Below, piece by piece: positions 1 to 12,600 of a stretch of 64,000 nt of DNA. The stretch spans positions 1 to 64,000 of the forward strand of contig JAKCPI010008027.1 of assembly GCA_023213315.1 (NCBI GenBank), written 5' to 3'. Position numbers and translations under genes: made by a program. Within the stretch, counting starts at the first letter, position 1; each line of letters starts with the position of its first letter. Below the pieces are notes generated by a model. That model saw only the letters and a program-made list of their open reading frames with translations. It was not told the DNA's origin and ran no database searches. The DNA comes from Euborellia annulipes. Its lineage: Eukaryota; Arthropoda; Insecta; Dermaptera; Anisolabididae.

Positions 1-691
1 ATAGCAATTGCTTTGTTTCTATTACCATTTAACCAAAATGCTTCCCATCTCGAACTCTATGCCCGGTTTCACCGTTTGACATTTAGACCTTTCTTATCTA
101 GGTGTTACTTAAATTAAAGACTACCTGATATCAGATCTCAAAAAAATTATCTTCTTAAATACAATAGTAATATAGAAATGATTTATGAATCACAACATTT
201 GAATGAAATATTAAATTTCCATATAATGAATGATTTTCATTCTCTTTTCATTACTTACTAATAAATGTTTTTTTAACTAGAATATAAAACAAGAAGTGTA
301 TTTAGTAGAAAAAAACACTCTTTAAATATTAATATATTGACATATCCATTGTTTCTTTATATATTTAAAACAAGGTCAAATGAACTTTTTTCTTGAAATA
401 AAAACCTTTTCTAAATAGAAAAAAGTAGGGTTAATTCAAAGAGAATGTTAATGACCAATACATGTTTTGAAAACTGATTTAAATATAATAGATGATGTTA
501 ACTTGTAAGCCTTAACCCTAGGAAAATAATACAAAAAATAATTTTCGCTGTTTTTCTTGTGAATGGTGTTCTTAGAATGGCATTTCTAAAGTTCTCTTTA
601 CTCAAATGTTGCTAACCTCTTTAAGATTGAATCTAAGGCTCTAGCTAAACTAAATTGTTAATTTTAAAAAAATATTATTTTTCTTTTCCAG
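1..691. other. AT-rich intron sequence, no feature seen
   Basis: This stretch precedes the first recognisable exon of the upstream SLC5 gene and ends in a good 3' splice site (pyrimidine tract, then CAG at 689-691). No coding, RNA or repeat feature is recognised. It is presumed to be intron of the partial gene. Confidence 0.5.
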
Positions 692-3600
692 GCTCTCCTT
701 ATGCTGGCCTCTGTTTTCCTGGTTCTCATCAAAGTTTGTGTTGATCTTGGAGGTTTTTCTAATATGTGGAATCTTGCTAAAGAAGGAGGACGCATCGAAT
801 TTGACAAGTATGCTTATTTTTAATTAAATTTAATTTTAATTTAATTATCACTCAATGATTAATGCTTTTGAGAAGAATATCAATTACAAAAAGATTTTGT
901 GATTAGCGATATTCCGAATTATATTTCTTACCTGTATTGTTAATAAATAGAGAGAAAGTATTGGATTCTGGTCAAAAATACGATGTCGAGATTTTGATGG
1001 ATAAGTTATACATGTTTTGAACTCCCCTGAGACAAAAAAAAAAATGGTTTTCGCAAAATGATCTGTCTGTTTGTCGCTGAATATCAAGAACAAAAAGATT
1101 CAAAAAATTTTAATTCATAGTAGAAGTTAAAATTTTGCTGGGACAGATCGTTGAGGTAATGGATATGGAGAAAATATACACCAGCGAGTTGCTTTCCACA
1201 ATTAAAATAATTTATTCTGCAAATATTTCCGAATGCCTACTCAATCCATCTTCAGTGCGTCAAATTACACTTATGTGGAGCGTGTGTTAATGATCAAATT
1301 TTTTTGTATGAGAAGCCATTCAACAATTAGGTTGAATTTTTTAATGTACATGTCACTCTGGGAAAAACTATACATGTAAGTATTTTATACAGGTGGTCAA
1401 ATTCCTTTTTTGCAAAAAAATAGTTTATACCAGTGACCGGTTTGACGCAAGCAAGTTTTATTACTTATAACTATAACTATAAAACTTGCTTGCGTCAAAC
1501 CGGTCACTGGGATAAACTATTTTTTTGCAAAAAAGGAATTTGACCACCTGTATAAAATACTTACATGTATAGTTTTTCCCTGAGTGACATGTACATTAAA
1601 AAATTCAACCTAATTGTTGAATGGCTTCTCATACAAAAAAATTTTATCATTAACACACGCTCCACATAAGTGTAATTTGACGCACTGAAGATGGATTGCG
1701 TAGGCATTCCGAAATATTTGCAGAATAAATTATTTTAATTGTGGAAGCAACTCGCTGGTGTATATTTTCTCCATATCCATTACCTCAAATTTTAATTCAA
1801 TTTATTATGGAAATATTTATAAAAATCTGGTGTAACTGGTAACACATCACACAACTTTCTTTTACCTTTGTTACGAAAAAGTTGTGCTCTGTACTGTTGT
1901 CACTCCAGATTTTTTGTGTCAAGATATATTTAGTTTCCGCCGATATATTATAATTCAAGATGTAAAATTGAACGGGAAACCCGATAAACATTGATAAAGA
2001 TCGTTCTTGAGATATTTTGTTCACAGACCATGTTGCGAAAACTATTTTTTTGGTCTCAGGGGACCTCAAAACATGTATATCCATTTAAATCTCGACCTCG
2101 AATTTTTGACATGATCGCAATACTTTCTCTCTCTATATATTAACATATATAGTAAAAACAAAAAAATAGTAAAAAATCTTTTTGAAGCTAATTTCATTTT
2201 TACATGAAAATACATGTCTTAAACTATTTTTCAACATAGTTACCGCCAATGTTCGCAGTTTTTGTAAACCATCTGCAAAGAAACTCACGCCAGTATCGAT
2301 ATCCACGATTCCAGAGCATTTTTCGTTCATCGTCAGATCCAAAGCGCTTATGTGCAGGAACAAGTGGTAGTCGAGCGGCGCCAAGTCCGGGCTGAAGGAA
2401 TTGTGTTGCTCCATAAAATGCTCAGCCCCATACTGCTGGTAGATCACTCAATCGCTTATTCGACAGCTTCATTGGGTGCAATTCGATCACCCGCCGAACA
2501 GCCTGAACTTGGCGTCGTCCGACTATCACTTGTTCCTGCACATGAAGCGCTAGCTAGGTGGCAAGCAAGCGCTTTGGATCTGACGATGACTCAAAAAATG
2601 CTGTGGAATCGCGGCTATCGATACCGGCTTTCTTTGCAGATGGTTTACAAAAATGGTCCCGCTACAAGTGTTTGAACATTGGCGGACACTATGTTGAAAA
2701 ATAGTTTAAGACATGTATTTTATGTTAAAATAAAATTGGCTTCAAAAAGATATTTTTACTATTATTTTTTTTTAAATGCTTTTATTCAAAACGGCGTTTA
2801 CTTTCCGAATTGCCCTCATATTTAGCCATCTCCCTCCACTCTCATATGCTAGATTTTCCAGTTAAGTTTCCCCCCTACTCTTATTTATATTTTTCCATTT
2901 TTCTCCGGGTTGCATGTGACAATGGTCATATATCATTGGACCTTATGCAACCATTCAAAAAAAAAATAAACTCATTATTCGCCATGTTAGAACCCACGTT
3001 TGAAAAAATCCTTATCCACAAGGGATTCAGGAAATGAATTTCTAATTTCTCAAATAAATTTCTATCCACTGTGTCCATCCCATAAAATATTTAAATTTTA
3101 TGAACTAGTTACAAATTTAAGCCAAATTAACAATTTTGTAATTTTTTTAAAAGTCTTCGGCCTTTGAGCCTTCTAGATCAGCATTTTCCAAACTGTTAGG
3201 CGGCGCAGACTAGTCTTTGGGGAGGCGCGAATATTAGCCACAGTCAGCAATTTTCTAAATGATTGCTAAAGTTTTATAAATAATATAATAGTTTGTATTA
3301 ATAAATTTTTTTGTAATAAAAATGTTTGTATTTGTATTATTGTATAAAAATGTGGGTGGGCATATTTATTTAAACCATTTGGTATCCAAATGGCTTAAAT
3401 AAAATCATCGTACTGCTTAGGATACGAACCCGCGACCCTAGGTATATAAGACCAGCACTCTACCAACTACACCAAGACCTGAGGGCAATAAAAATTTTAA
3501 TATTATACTTCTCTCTCTATATTTCTCTTTATTTATAATTTTTTCGGACCCCCCTATTCCCCCTCTTCCCTGTGGGAACATTCCTTGTGTATTATTTTTT

Positions 3601-6600
3601 TCTTTTTTTTGTAAATAATACATTAATTTTTATTTATCTTTTACTCTTTTCTTATACTAAACTTTTTCCTAAAAACAAAAATTAGGATTTTTTCTTTTTT
3701 TTTTTAAACACTCGCACTTTTTTACCATTTACACTCACACTCACACACATGCACACAGTCTTTTCGCCATCTAGGCCATATAAATCATTATACGATATCC
3801 GTTATTTATGAATATATATTTTTGGGATCCTAGCATTCTTATTTGGTATCCAAATGGCTTAAATAAAATCATCGGACTGCCTGGGATCCGTACTCGCGAC
3901 CTTTAGAATAGGAGGCAGGCGCGCTACCAACTACACCAAGCCCGAGGACATAGGATTTAAATAAACAATACACCACTGCATATATATACTCTCTAGAATT
4001 GCTTGACCGAACTATCCTAACATGGAAAGTTCACAAGCCTCCACTTGATTGTTATTTATAATATTTTACTTTTTTTTATTTTGATTGAGGTCACTCCCTT
4101 CGTAAATCAAATCTTTTAAAATGATTCGATCTGAATTCTCGATTGATTTTATTATTCATATGTCACTCTTAATTTATAAATATGATAGGGGAAATGTTCG
4201 ATTTAGTTCATTACCATAATAATTATACTAATAATCATTTTAATGTCCAGTTACAACGAGATGAAACTGGATTTTATTTAAAAAATAAAATAATATAATT
4301 AATCAGAATTTTTTTCTAATTAAGATTTAGCATTACCTTTCAATAAATGATTCGAAACCAAATAAGCAGCTACCTCAGTTGTTCATACCATCGCTAGATG
4401 GCACCGCTAGGTGTATATGTGATGCGGAAAGTGAAAAGGGACCTTTTGTCCGAATTTTCACAAATTCACTTCTTGATATTTTGTTGTAGAGGATAATTTC
4501 CAAAACATTTTAAGACCAAAAGCACTCTGATATCTCAAAAACTATTTTAAAAGTTACATCCTATCAAAGTTATAAATATAAATGATTTTGGGGAAGAAAA
4601 CGCATTTAAACACAATGAAAAACTATTTAAGGTTACTAAATCGATTATTTTGTAGAATTTATCGGATTCTCCTAGCCAAAATTACCGAATAAACCTGTAT
4701 AGGAAATATTGAAGAATCATATTCAATCGTAACCCAAAAATCGTTATTTTTGACCTAATTCGAGTACAATGCCCGTACCGATAATTTTACTTCGCCGACA
4801 TGAGGTCCCTTTTCACTCTACGCATCACATATTTTCTACTCGAAAGTACTTTATATTTTATCTTTCAAATTCAAATTGACTTTAACGATACATTACACTG
4901 ACTTAGGCATTCCCAAACTTTTTTAGTTCGTGGATCTCTTAATAAATAATTAAATTTATCCGCGTTCAAAATATCTGTCTCATATTTTTACGGCACTCCT
5001 GTAGTAGAGGCGCGGCTCTCCAGAGAGCACATTTTGGGAAGCAATGCCCCAACTATTATAGGCTCATATATTAGCTAATTATTTTAAATAAATTTTGTCA
5101 CTCAGCAAAGGAAACGAAAAGTTAGCCCTTGGATTATTTTAATTTAATTTTTGACTCAAACCGAAGGAGCTGCTGTGAATTTTTCTTACATTTAGTTAAT
5201 TCCTGCTCATCTATTTCTCAACTCTAACCATTATTGAAAAACTTAAAATTCAATAAATGTGAGTTCGTATCCCAGACAGTCCGATGAATATTTATTTATT
5301 TAATCTGATTGGATAAATATCCTTATTCTAAACGCACACCAATTGAGCAAAAACGTTTTCGACTAAAACTGTTTTTTCAATCCTTTTCTATGGATCAACG
5401 TACACCGAGGTGGCAAAACACAATTGAGCATGATTCGACATCATTGAACAAAATGTTTTGCCATTGAGCGTTTTGCTCAATCGATGTGCGTTGGCAATGA
5501 GCAAAACGTTTTGTTCTTGGACAAAATGTTTTGTCCGAAAACGTTTTTGCTCGATCGGTGTGCGTTGGCAATGAGCAAAAAGTTTTGCTCTTTTAAAAAA
5601 ATTTTGTTTGAAAAACATTTTTTTTTTTGAGTGGGGTGTGTTGTATTAAGAAAATCCTAAAAAAAAAAACATTTTTTTTTAATAAATTTAACAATTTTAA
5701 TTTTTTTTTTCCTTTTTTTAAAAAAAAAAAAAAAAAAAATTTATCGTAAACAATACTCGTATATATTGATCAATACTTGAATTGTTTTAAAGCAAATATG
5801 GCCCCAGATGTCGATTTAATTAAAAAGCTTTATATTGAATAAAGAAAGGATCAAAAATTTTTTTTTAATGGCATCGTCAAGTATCGCTTATATGCTAGTG
5901 TAATAGCGAGAATAAGAACACAAGATTACCATATAGGTTTTTATTAACAAAAACGTCGCATTAAAATACAATAATGTCAATAAATTGATTTCTATTGTTG
6001 ATTTAATGTTGCTCACTTTAGACTTGTTCAAATGGTTGCTATCATCACAGCTAATCACATCAGATATTTGTTTTATGACGCCTATGATATAAAAAACTAC
6101 AAAAGAATTTCAATCATCATTTTAATTAAGAAGAAAAAAATCAAAGTAATTTAATTTAGTTTTTTTTTATTAGTAATTTATTTATTCGATTATTCTAATT
6201 TCCTTCGGGGAAATTTGATGAAATCACAATTAAATGGTAATTCAAGGTAAATTAATTTATACAAAACATCTTTATGTCATCTAGTTTTTATTAACTTAGC
6301 TTTTTTGGTCTTTTTAAAAAAATCTAATTATGAATTCATTATATTGGGAATTTTTAATTATAGACCACATTTTTGTATTAATTATTTATTAAAAATATAA
6401 AAGGTACTATACAACGTTTCGACTGCTTCTCAATACATAAATGTGGTCTATAATTAAAAATTCCCCTAATAATAATAATTCAAACCACAAAAGATTTAAT
6501 AATTTGTATGTATATAGATCTATATAAAGACGGCAACCGGCATCTTTGTAACAATTTTTGTAAAAGGGTGGAAATCCGTTTAAACTATAATAAATAAATA

Positions 6601-9600
6601 AAGGAATTTATTATAATTAGCTATTGCTATATATTTTAATTAGGGGCTCGTTGGGGTCGCGGCCTAGGGAGTCGGCTTCTTCAAATAAGATCCTGTTCAA
6701 ATCCTGGGTGTGGGGAATTTTTTTTTTTTAATTAAAATATTTATTTAATGAAAATCCCATCACAATAGCCCGCAGGCAACTCTACGGGGAGAGGGAATTG
6801 CTGTGACATCCCGTTTTAAGAATGCCTGGACCCCAATATATGTAAATTCATAATAACGGTTATCGCATAAAGTCTTATCTGACCTAAGTTGCCGAAAAGA
6901 CTGTGTGTGAATGGGAAATCCCGTCCTGTGGAAGGGAAGTAAAGAATGTTCCCTCTCAGTGATGCATTCTTCGAAAGGAGTAGGCTACATGCCGGTGCTG
7001 AGAGAGTCCTTCCTCAAACTAGGCATAGAAGAGGTTGGATAAAAGGAACCGGGTGGAACCCGAAATAAGGATTAGTTCACTAGCTAGAAACAAACGCAGG
7101 AGGAGGAGTTAGAGATAGGAAATGTTATATCTTCACGGGGTGGGAAGATGGCTACGGACCAGAGGCCGGTTGGGTTTGAGGTGGGTTTCTTCATGTATGG
7201 AAGCATCCCGATAGGAATTTCAAATAATAGTAATATATTTTAAATTGTTTTGTGAATCAAAATAGGAAAATTTTAGATATATCACAAGATTTGAGGTTCC
7301 CTTTCGTCCTCACCTGTGGTTCAAATCTAATTATAAGAAGTGGCAGGTTCATTGACATTAAACAATTTCTCTTTGCATGATAACGTATCATAAAAATGAC
7401 ATTTGAATTTCTCTTTTTTTTTTTTCAAAGCCGAAACGCTCTTTTTAAATTGTCATATCAATGAACTTAATTATTCTCACGCGTTAATTACTCATCAAAA
7501 CAAGAGCTAAATTCTATTTCCCTTGGTGTAGGGCCAGTTAGATCTACTTTTTAATGGGCCTTAAGAAACAACTTATATAAGCTTAATTGGTAATGGCCAT
7601 TAATAATCCATCTTCTAAGATAATTCCGCGTCGGGTGCTATTTCAATTAACATTAGACTGGATCATTTCTTTTAATTTGTTTACATCTTCTCGACCAAAA
7701 TTGGAATTCTCATTATCATATTTTTATTGTTTTGCATCAAGGACTATTTGCAATTCTTTATTTTTACTTTAAGAATCAAATATTTAAACAACTAATATAA
7801 ACCTGACAAAATATTTAATTTTTAGTTTCTTTTAAAAGAATTAAAATATTTATTTTTGATTCTAGTATCTCGGCTGATCCCCTGGAGCGTCATACCTGGT
7901 GGAGTCTAAATATTGGCGGTGCCTTCACTTATCTTACCCTCTACGCCGTTAATCAAGCACAAGTACAACGAATGTTAACCCTTCGTCGTCTGAAGAAATC
8001 GCAGGTTGTTAATTTGATTGATTTGTTGAGGGGATTCTATACTTCAATCTTAAAAATTGATTCTCCTTCCTGTACCTCTCCCGGTACAAGAGCCCAGGAA
8101 AGGATCAATCTAGGAATGGTCCATTAGTCAGCCTTTGAACTGGGGGAATTATATCTCAGTAGAGACTCTTGACTTGGCTGAATTTTTTCGGCAAGCCGGG
8201 TTCGAACTCATGTCTCTTTTACCTTGGTTTACTAAGCTCCAATTTAAAACTCTTACTAATTTTCAATTAATTCTTCTAAATATTATTGTAAAAGGAGCAG
8301 GAGGTTTATTCGATTCTGTTGCAGATGGAGGTGCAGAGAAGAAATAATTTACGAGAAATTATGTCGAGGATTTTTAATGACAAGACGACTGTGATTGCAA
8401 TTTAACAGTTCCTGTCTGAAAAGACCATCATCAGGCCTGCGAAAGATTACAGAAAAAGTGAGTCAGTACACAGCAATACAAAAAATTAATCACATCACTA
8501 ATTTTCTTTTCAAGAACATTACATTAAATTCTAGTTTATTTAAATACAGCTGAAAGATATTTTTTATTGTTTATTATTAATGTAATGTTCTTGAAAAGAA
8601 AATTAGTGATGTGATTAATTTTTTGTATTGCTGTGTACTGACTCACTTTTTCTGTAATCTTTCACAGGCCTGATGATGGTCTTTTCAGACCGGAACTGTT
8701 AAATTGTAATCACAGTCGTCTTGTTATTAAAAATCCTCGACATGATTTCTCCTAAATTATTTCTTCTCTGCGCCTCCATCTGCAACAGAATCGAGTAAAC
8801 CTCCTGCTCCTTTTACAATATCCTACTCGGGCTGTTTCTACCGTCCTAAATATTATTATTAGAATTTCTTGAGTTGAATGGCTGTAGATATTCAATTGGA
8901 AAAAGGAAACGGGAGCCTTCTCGGGAACAGCAGCCAGGATAAATAAAAAAGCTTTATATTTCGTTGCCAACGTTTCGGGTCCTAGTCGCACTCATCTTCA
9001 GGGCAAGCAAAATTGTCAAAATTTAGTACAGGTTATGCGGTACTGGAAATTAATTTCATGTTTATGCATGGATTTATTAGTTCGTAGCCATCGATGGTTT
9101 GTACAAAAATAAAACTTATTCTCTGACCACAAAACATTATGACTGACACCGCAGCTAAATAGCAAAAAAAGATTTTTATTTAGCTGCGGTGTCAGTCATA
9201 ACGTTTTGTGATCAGAGAATAATTAATTTTAAACTGATAACCGTTGGGTCTAGTTGAAACATTATGATTTAATAGGAGATATATTATTGAAACAGAAAAC
9301 CTTGTGAATTTAATTCTCCTATTAAATCAGAGAACAAGTTTTATTTCAGTACAGCGAGGGACAATATTAAGTCACGCCCATGCATTTTCTACTTGTGATT
9401 ATTTCATTGTTTTTATTAAAGAAAATGAAAATCTTTACTGGAAATTTTCTAGGTTTGAACCATAAAAGTTTCCATTAAAAATTATTTAATATTTTTTTAA
9501 AAACAATGAAAAAGCAAGTAGAAAACGCATGGGTGGGACTTAATATTGTCTCTCACTGTACATACCATCGAAAAGGGGATAAAATTTTTTGGGGGAAAAA

Positions 9601-12600
9601 AAAAAATTTTAAAAATTTTTTATGCTACGAACTAATGAATAGATGTATAAACATGAAATTAATTTCCAGTACCTCATAACAGGTACTAAATTTTGACAAT
9701 TTTGCTTGCCCTGAGGTTGAGTGCGACTAACACCCGAAACATCGGCAACGAAATATAAAGTTTTTTTTATTTATCCTGGCTGCTGTTCCCGAGAAGGCTC
9801 CTGTTTCCTTTTTCCAATTATTATTATTTTCAGAGACTTAATTAATTTATATCAGTTAGTTTTTAGGGTCCGTTCCCAGTGGAGGTGAACTCGTTCGTGG
9901 TTGGGGTCGGCATTTTGGCTGTAAGCAGAATTGTGTTAAAAATTGGTTTTAATGACTATTTATGATTTGTGAAATAATTATTATTAAATACCAAGTATAT
10001 ATATAATTACACTTGACTCTTTTTACGTTCTCAGGATACAAAAAATCTTTTGTCTAGCGCATAAATAAAAAATATATATATATATATATTTGGCAATTTG
10101 TCTTTTTGTTCGTAACTGCTATAGCAGGATTAAGCTAATATCTTGAAAGAAGAATAATTCATTCTATGGAATATGTTAACTACATATATACAGTAGTCCT
10201 TATTTATACGAATATAATTTTTAAGTAAGCGAGGTGAATAGCTGAATCAATATATAGCAGGATAAATAAAAGGCTAAACAGCTATGATTATTTCTTTGAT
10301 TGGATTCGAACCCACAAGGACGTTTCAGTCGACTAGCCGACTGAACCCTAGCCAGGAAGATGGTCTAATAGTCGACCAAAACCTCGCTGTGGGTTCGAAT
10401 GCAATAAAGAAATAATCATAGCTGCTTAGCCTTTTATTTATCCTGCTTTTTAAGATTATTTATATGTATACCATTTAGATCTTTGTTTTGACGTGACAAA
10501 GTCTTACAACGCATGTGTCTATAGTGGCCGGGTAGGGAGGCATGCACCAAAAAGTATAGCAGCTTGAATAACTCCTCTGTCTTATGAGGTATTTAAAAGG
10601 GTATTTTCTAATAGGGAACAAATTAATTTTTATTATTTATTAACTCAAACAGTCGAACAAAGTAGGCATTTCGGGGATTCAAACTTTAGATCTGCCGATG
10701 TACTGAGCATGCCTTATCTCTATTCAAAATGCTACACTCTCTTAATGGAACTGTGAACACCTTCTAGATATTATAATGAATAAGTGGTTAAGTCGATTTT
10801 GTTTATTTTTCGGAACATGACTTTTAAAGTTTTCAAAAGTGAAGATTTAGATTAACTTTCATCTTAATAAATACGTTTAAAGCCAGCCCCTGACTTAACC
10901 ACTTATGTACCTCCCTGCTTCTATTAGGCCACTCAACTGATTTTGGACAAAAATCGACTTAACCACTTATTCTTTACTGTGCTGACAGATTTATAGTTTA
11001 TTATTTATTTATCAAATTGCTTTTATTTCAGATAGCGCTTTGGCTCTCATGGCCTGTCTTGAGTTTACTCAGCATCACAACCTCCCTATCTGGTTTGGCA
11101 ATGTACGCTTATTATCGCAATTGTGACCCTTTGAAATCCAACCGGATTAGCAGCACGGACCAATTGATGCCTCTGTTTGTGATGGATTCGTTGGGCGAAT
11201 ATCCGGGCTTGGCTGGTCTCTTTGCTGCTGGGATATTTTCTGGAAGTTTATCAACCGTCTCATCAGCTTTGAATTCTCTTTCGGCTGTAACATTAGAAGA
11301 TTATTTGAAACCAATTTATTCGAAGCGAAGTGATCATCCTTTACCGGAGAAGAAAGCTTCTTTGATGTCTAAAGTAGGTATTTTTTTAATATTGTTTTTA
11401 GAAATCTCTACCTCAATTACATTACAAAAATTTTAATGTTTTTATTTTTTTTCATGGCAATTAATTTTGAAATCATTAGAGGCATGCTTGATGGTCTTTC
11501 AAGGTTAAGACCAAGCAAACTCATTTTATATTCCTAATTACTAAAAAAAAATGACACATCAATAATGAATAATTGGAGCAAGTTATTCTCTTATCTAAAA
11601 AATATCTTATACAATATTAATACAAACTTGGAAGTTGATCAAGCAATAAAAAATTTATAATCCTTTCAATTTTGCATTTCGACCAAACATTCCATTAATT
11701 ATTTTGACTCTTCTATTAATTTATGTCCTGAATTTGATGTAATACTAACAGACAGGTGAAAAAAAGTCAAACTGTTTTAGATTTGTTATTGTAAACAAAT
11801 CTGTTGTGCTGGTAGCACAGTACACAACTTTCTCGTACCTGTGGTGAGAGAAAGTTGTGTTCTGTGCTCGTCACACCAGACTTTTTGTGTCGACATATCG
11901 ATACTTGGAAATTAAAAGGTCGTAAAGGACAAAATAGCAAAAATGAGTTATATATACAAAAATGTTCAGCTCTTTGAGCTTTACAAAACAGTCTGATTAA
12001 AATTGTGCCATCTCAAAAATAAGTGTTTTTTTACGCCATTAAATTTTTTATAGATACAGTAGAACCTCGCTTAGCGAGCACCTCTCATAACGAGTAATTC
12101 GCATAACGAACAAAACAAAGTGTAAAAGAGTGACTTGCTTAACGAGCGACGTTTCGCATAACGAGTGTCGAGAAGAGGGGAAGCTCCGGATTGTGCGCAT
12201 GTTACATCAATCTGTGCCATGGGGGACAGCTCTATGGGAGAATGTTATTGTTTCGCATAACGAGTGCTTCGCTTTACGAGGATGATTCTGGAACGAATTA
12301 TGCTCGTTAAGAGAGGTTCCATTGTATTTGAGAAATCATAGGAATTTATTAGAGAATAGAATTTTTCAACCTAATACTTCCCGCAAATTTGTCAAAAAGG
12401 ATTTTTTTTTTAAATTTATTACTTGGCCATCCAGCCATTTTTATTTTTACAATTTGCGTATACAATAAACAATTTTGTTCAGTCCGAGATGTTGAAGATG
12501 ATATGTGATGTGAGATTGTAGCTTCCTCAAAAAGGATTAGAAATTTTGAGAACTGCCTTTCACATGTATCTTATACTCTTTACACATAATTTACTTCTTA

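Noticed and set aside
1151..1788. Palindrome as assembly error
   Set aside because: Small differences between arms, a spacer and many unrelated palindromes of similar build argue for a biological origin, though long reads would settle it.
8135..8347. 70-codon open frame
   Set aside because: It runs through a tRNA-like SINE head into a palindrome arm.
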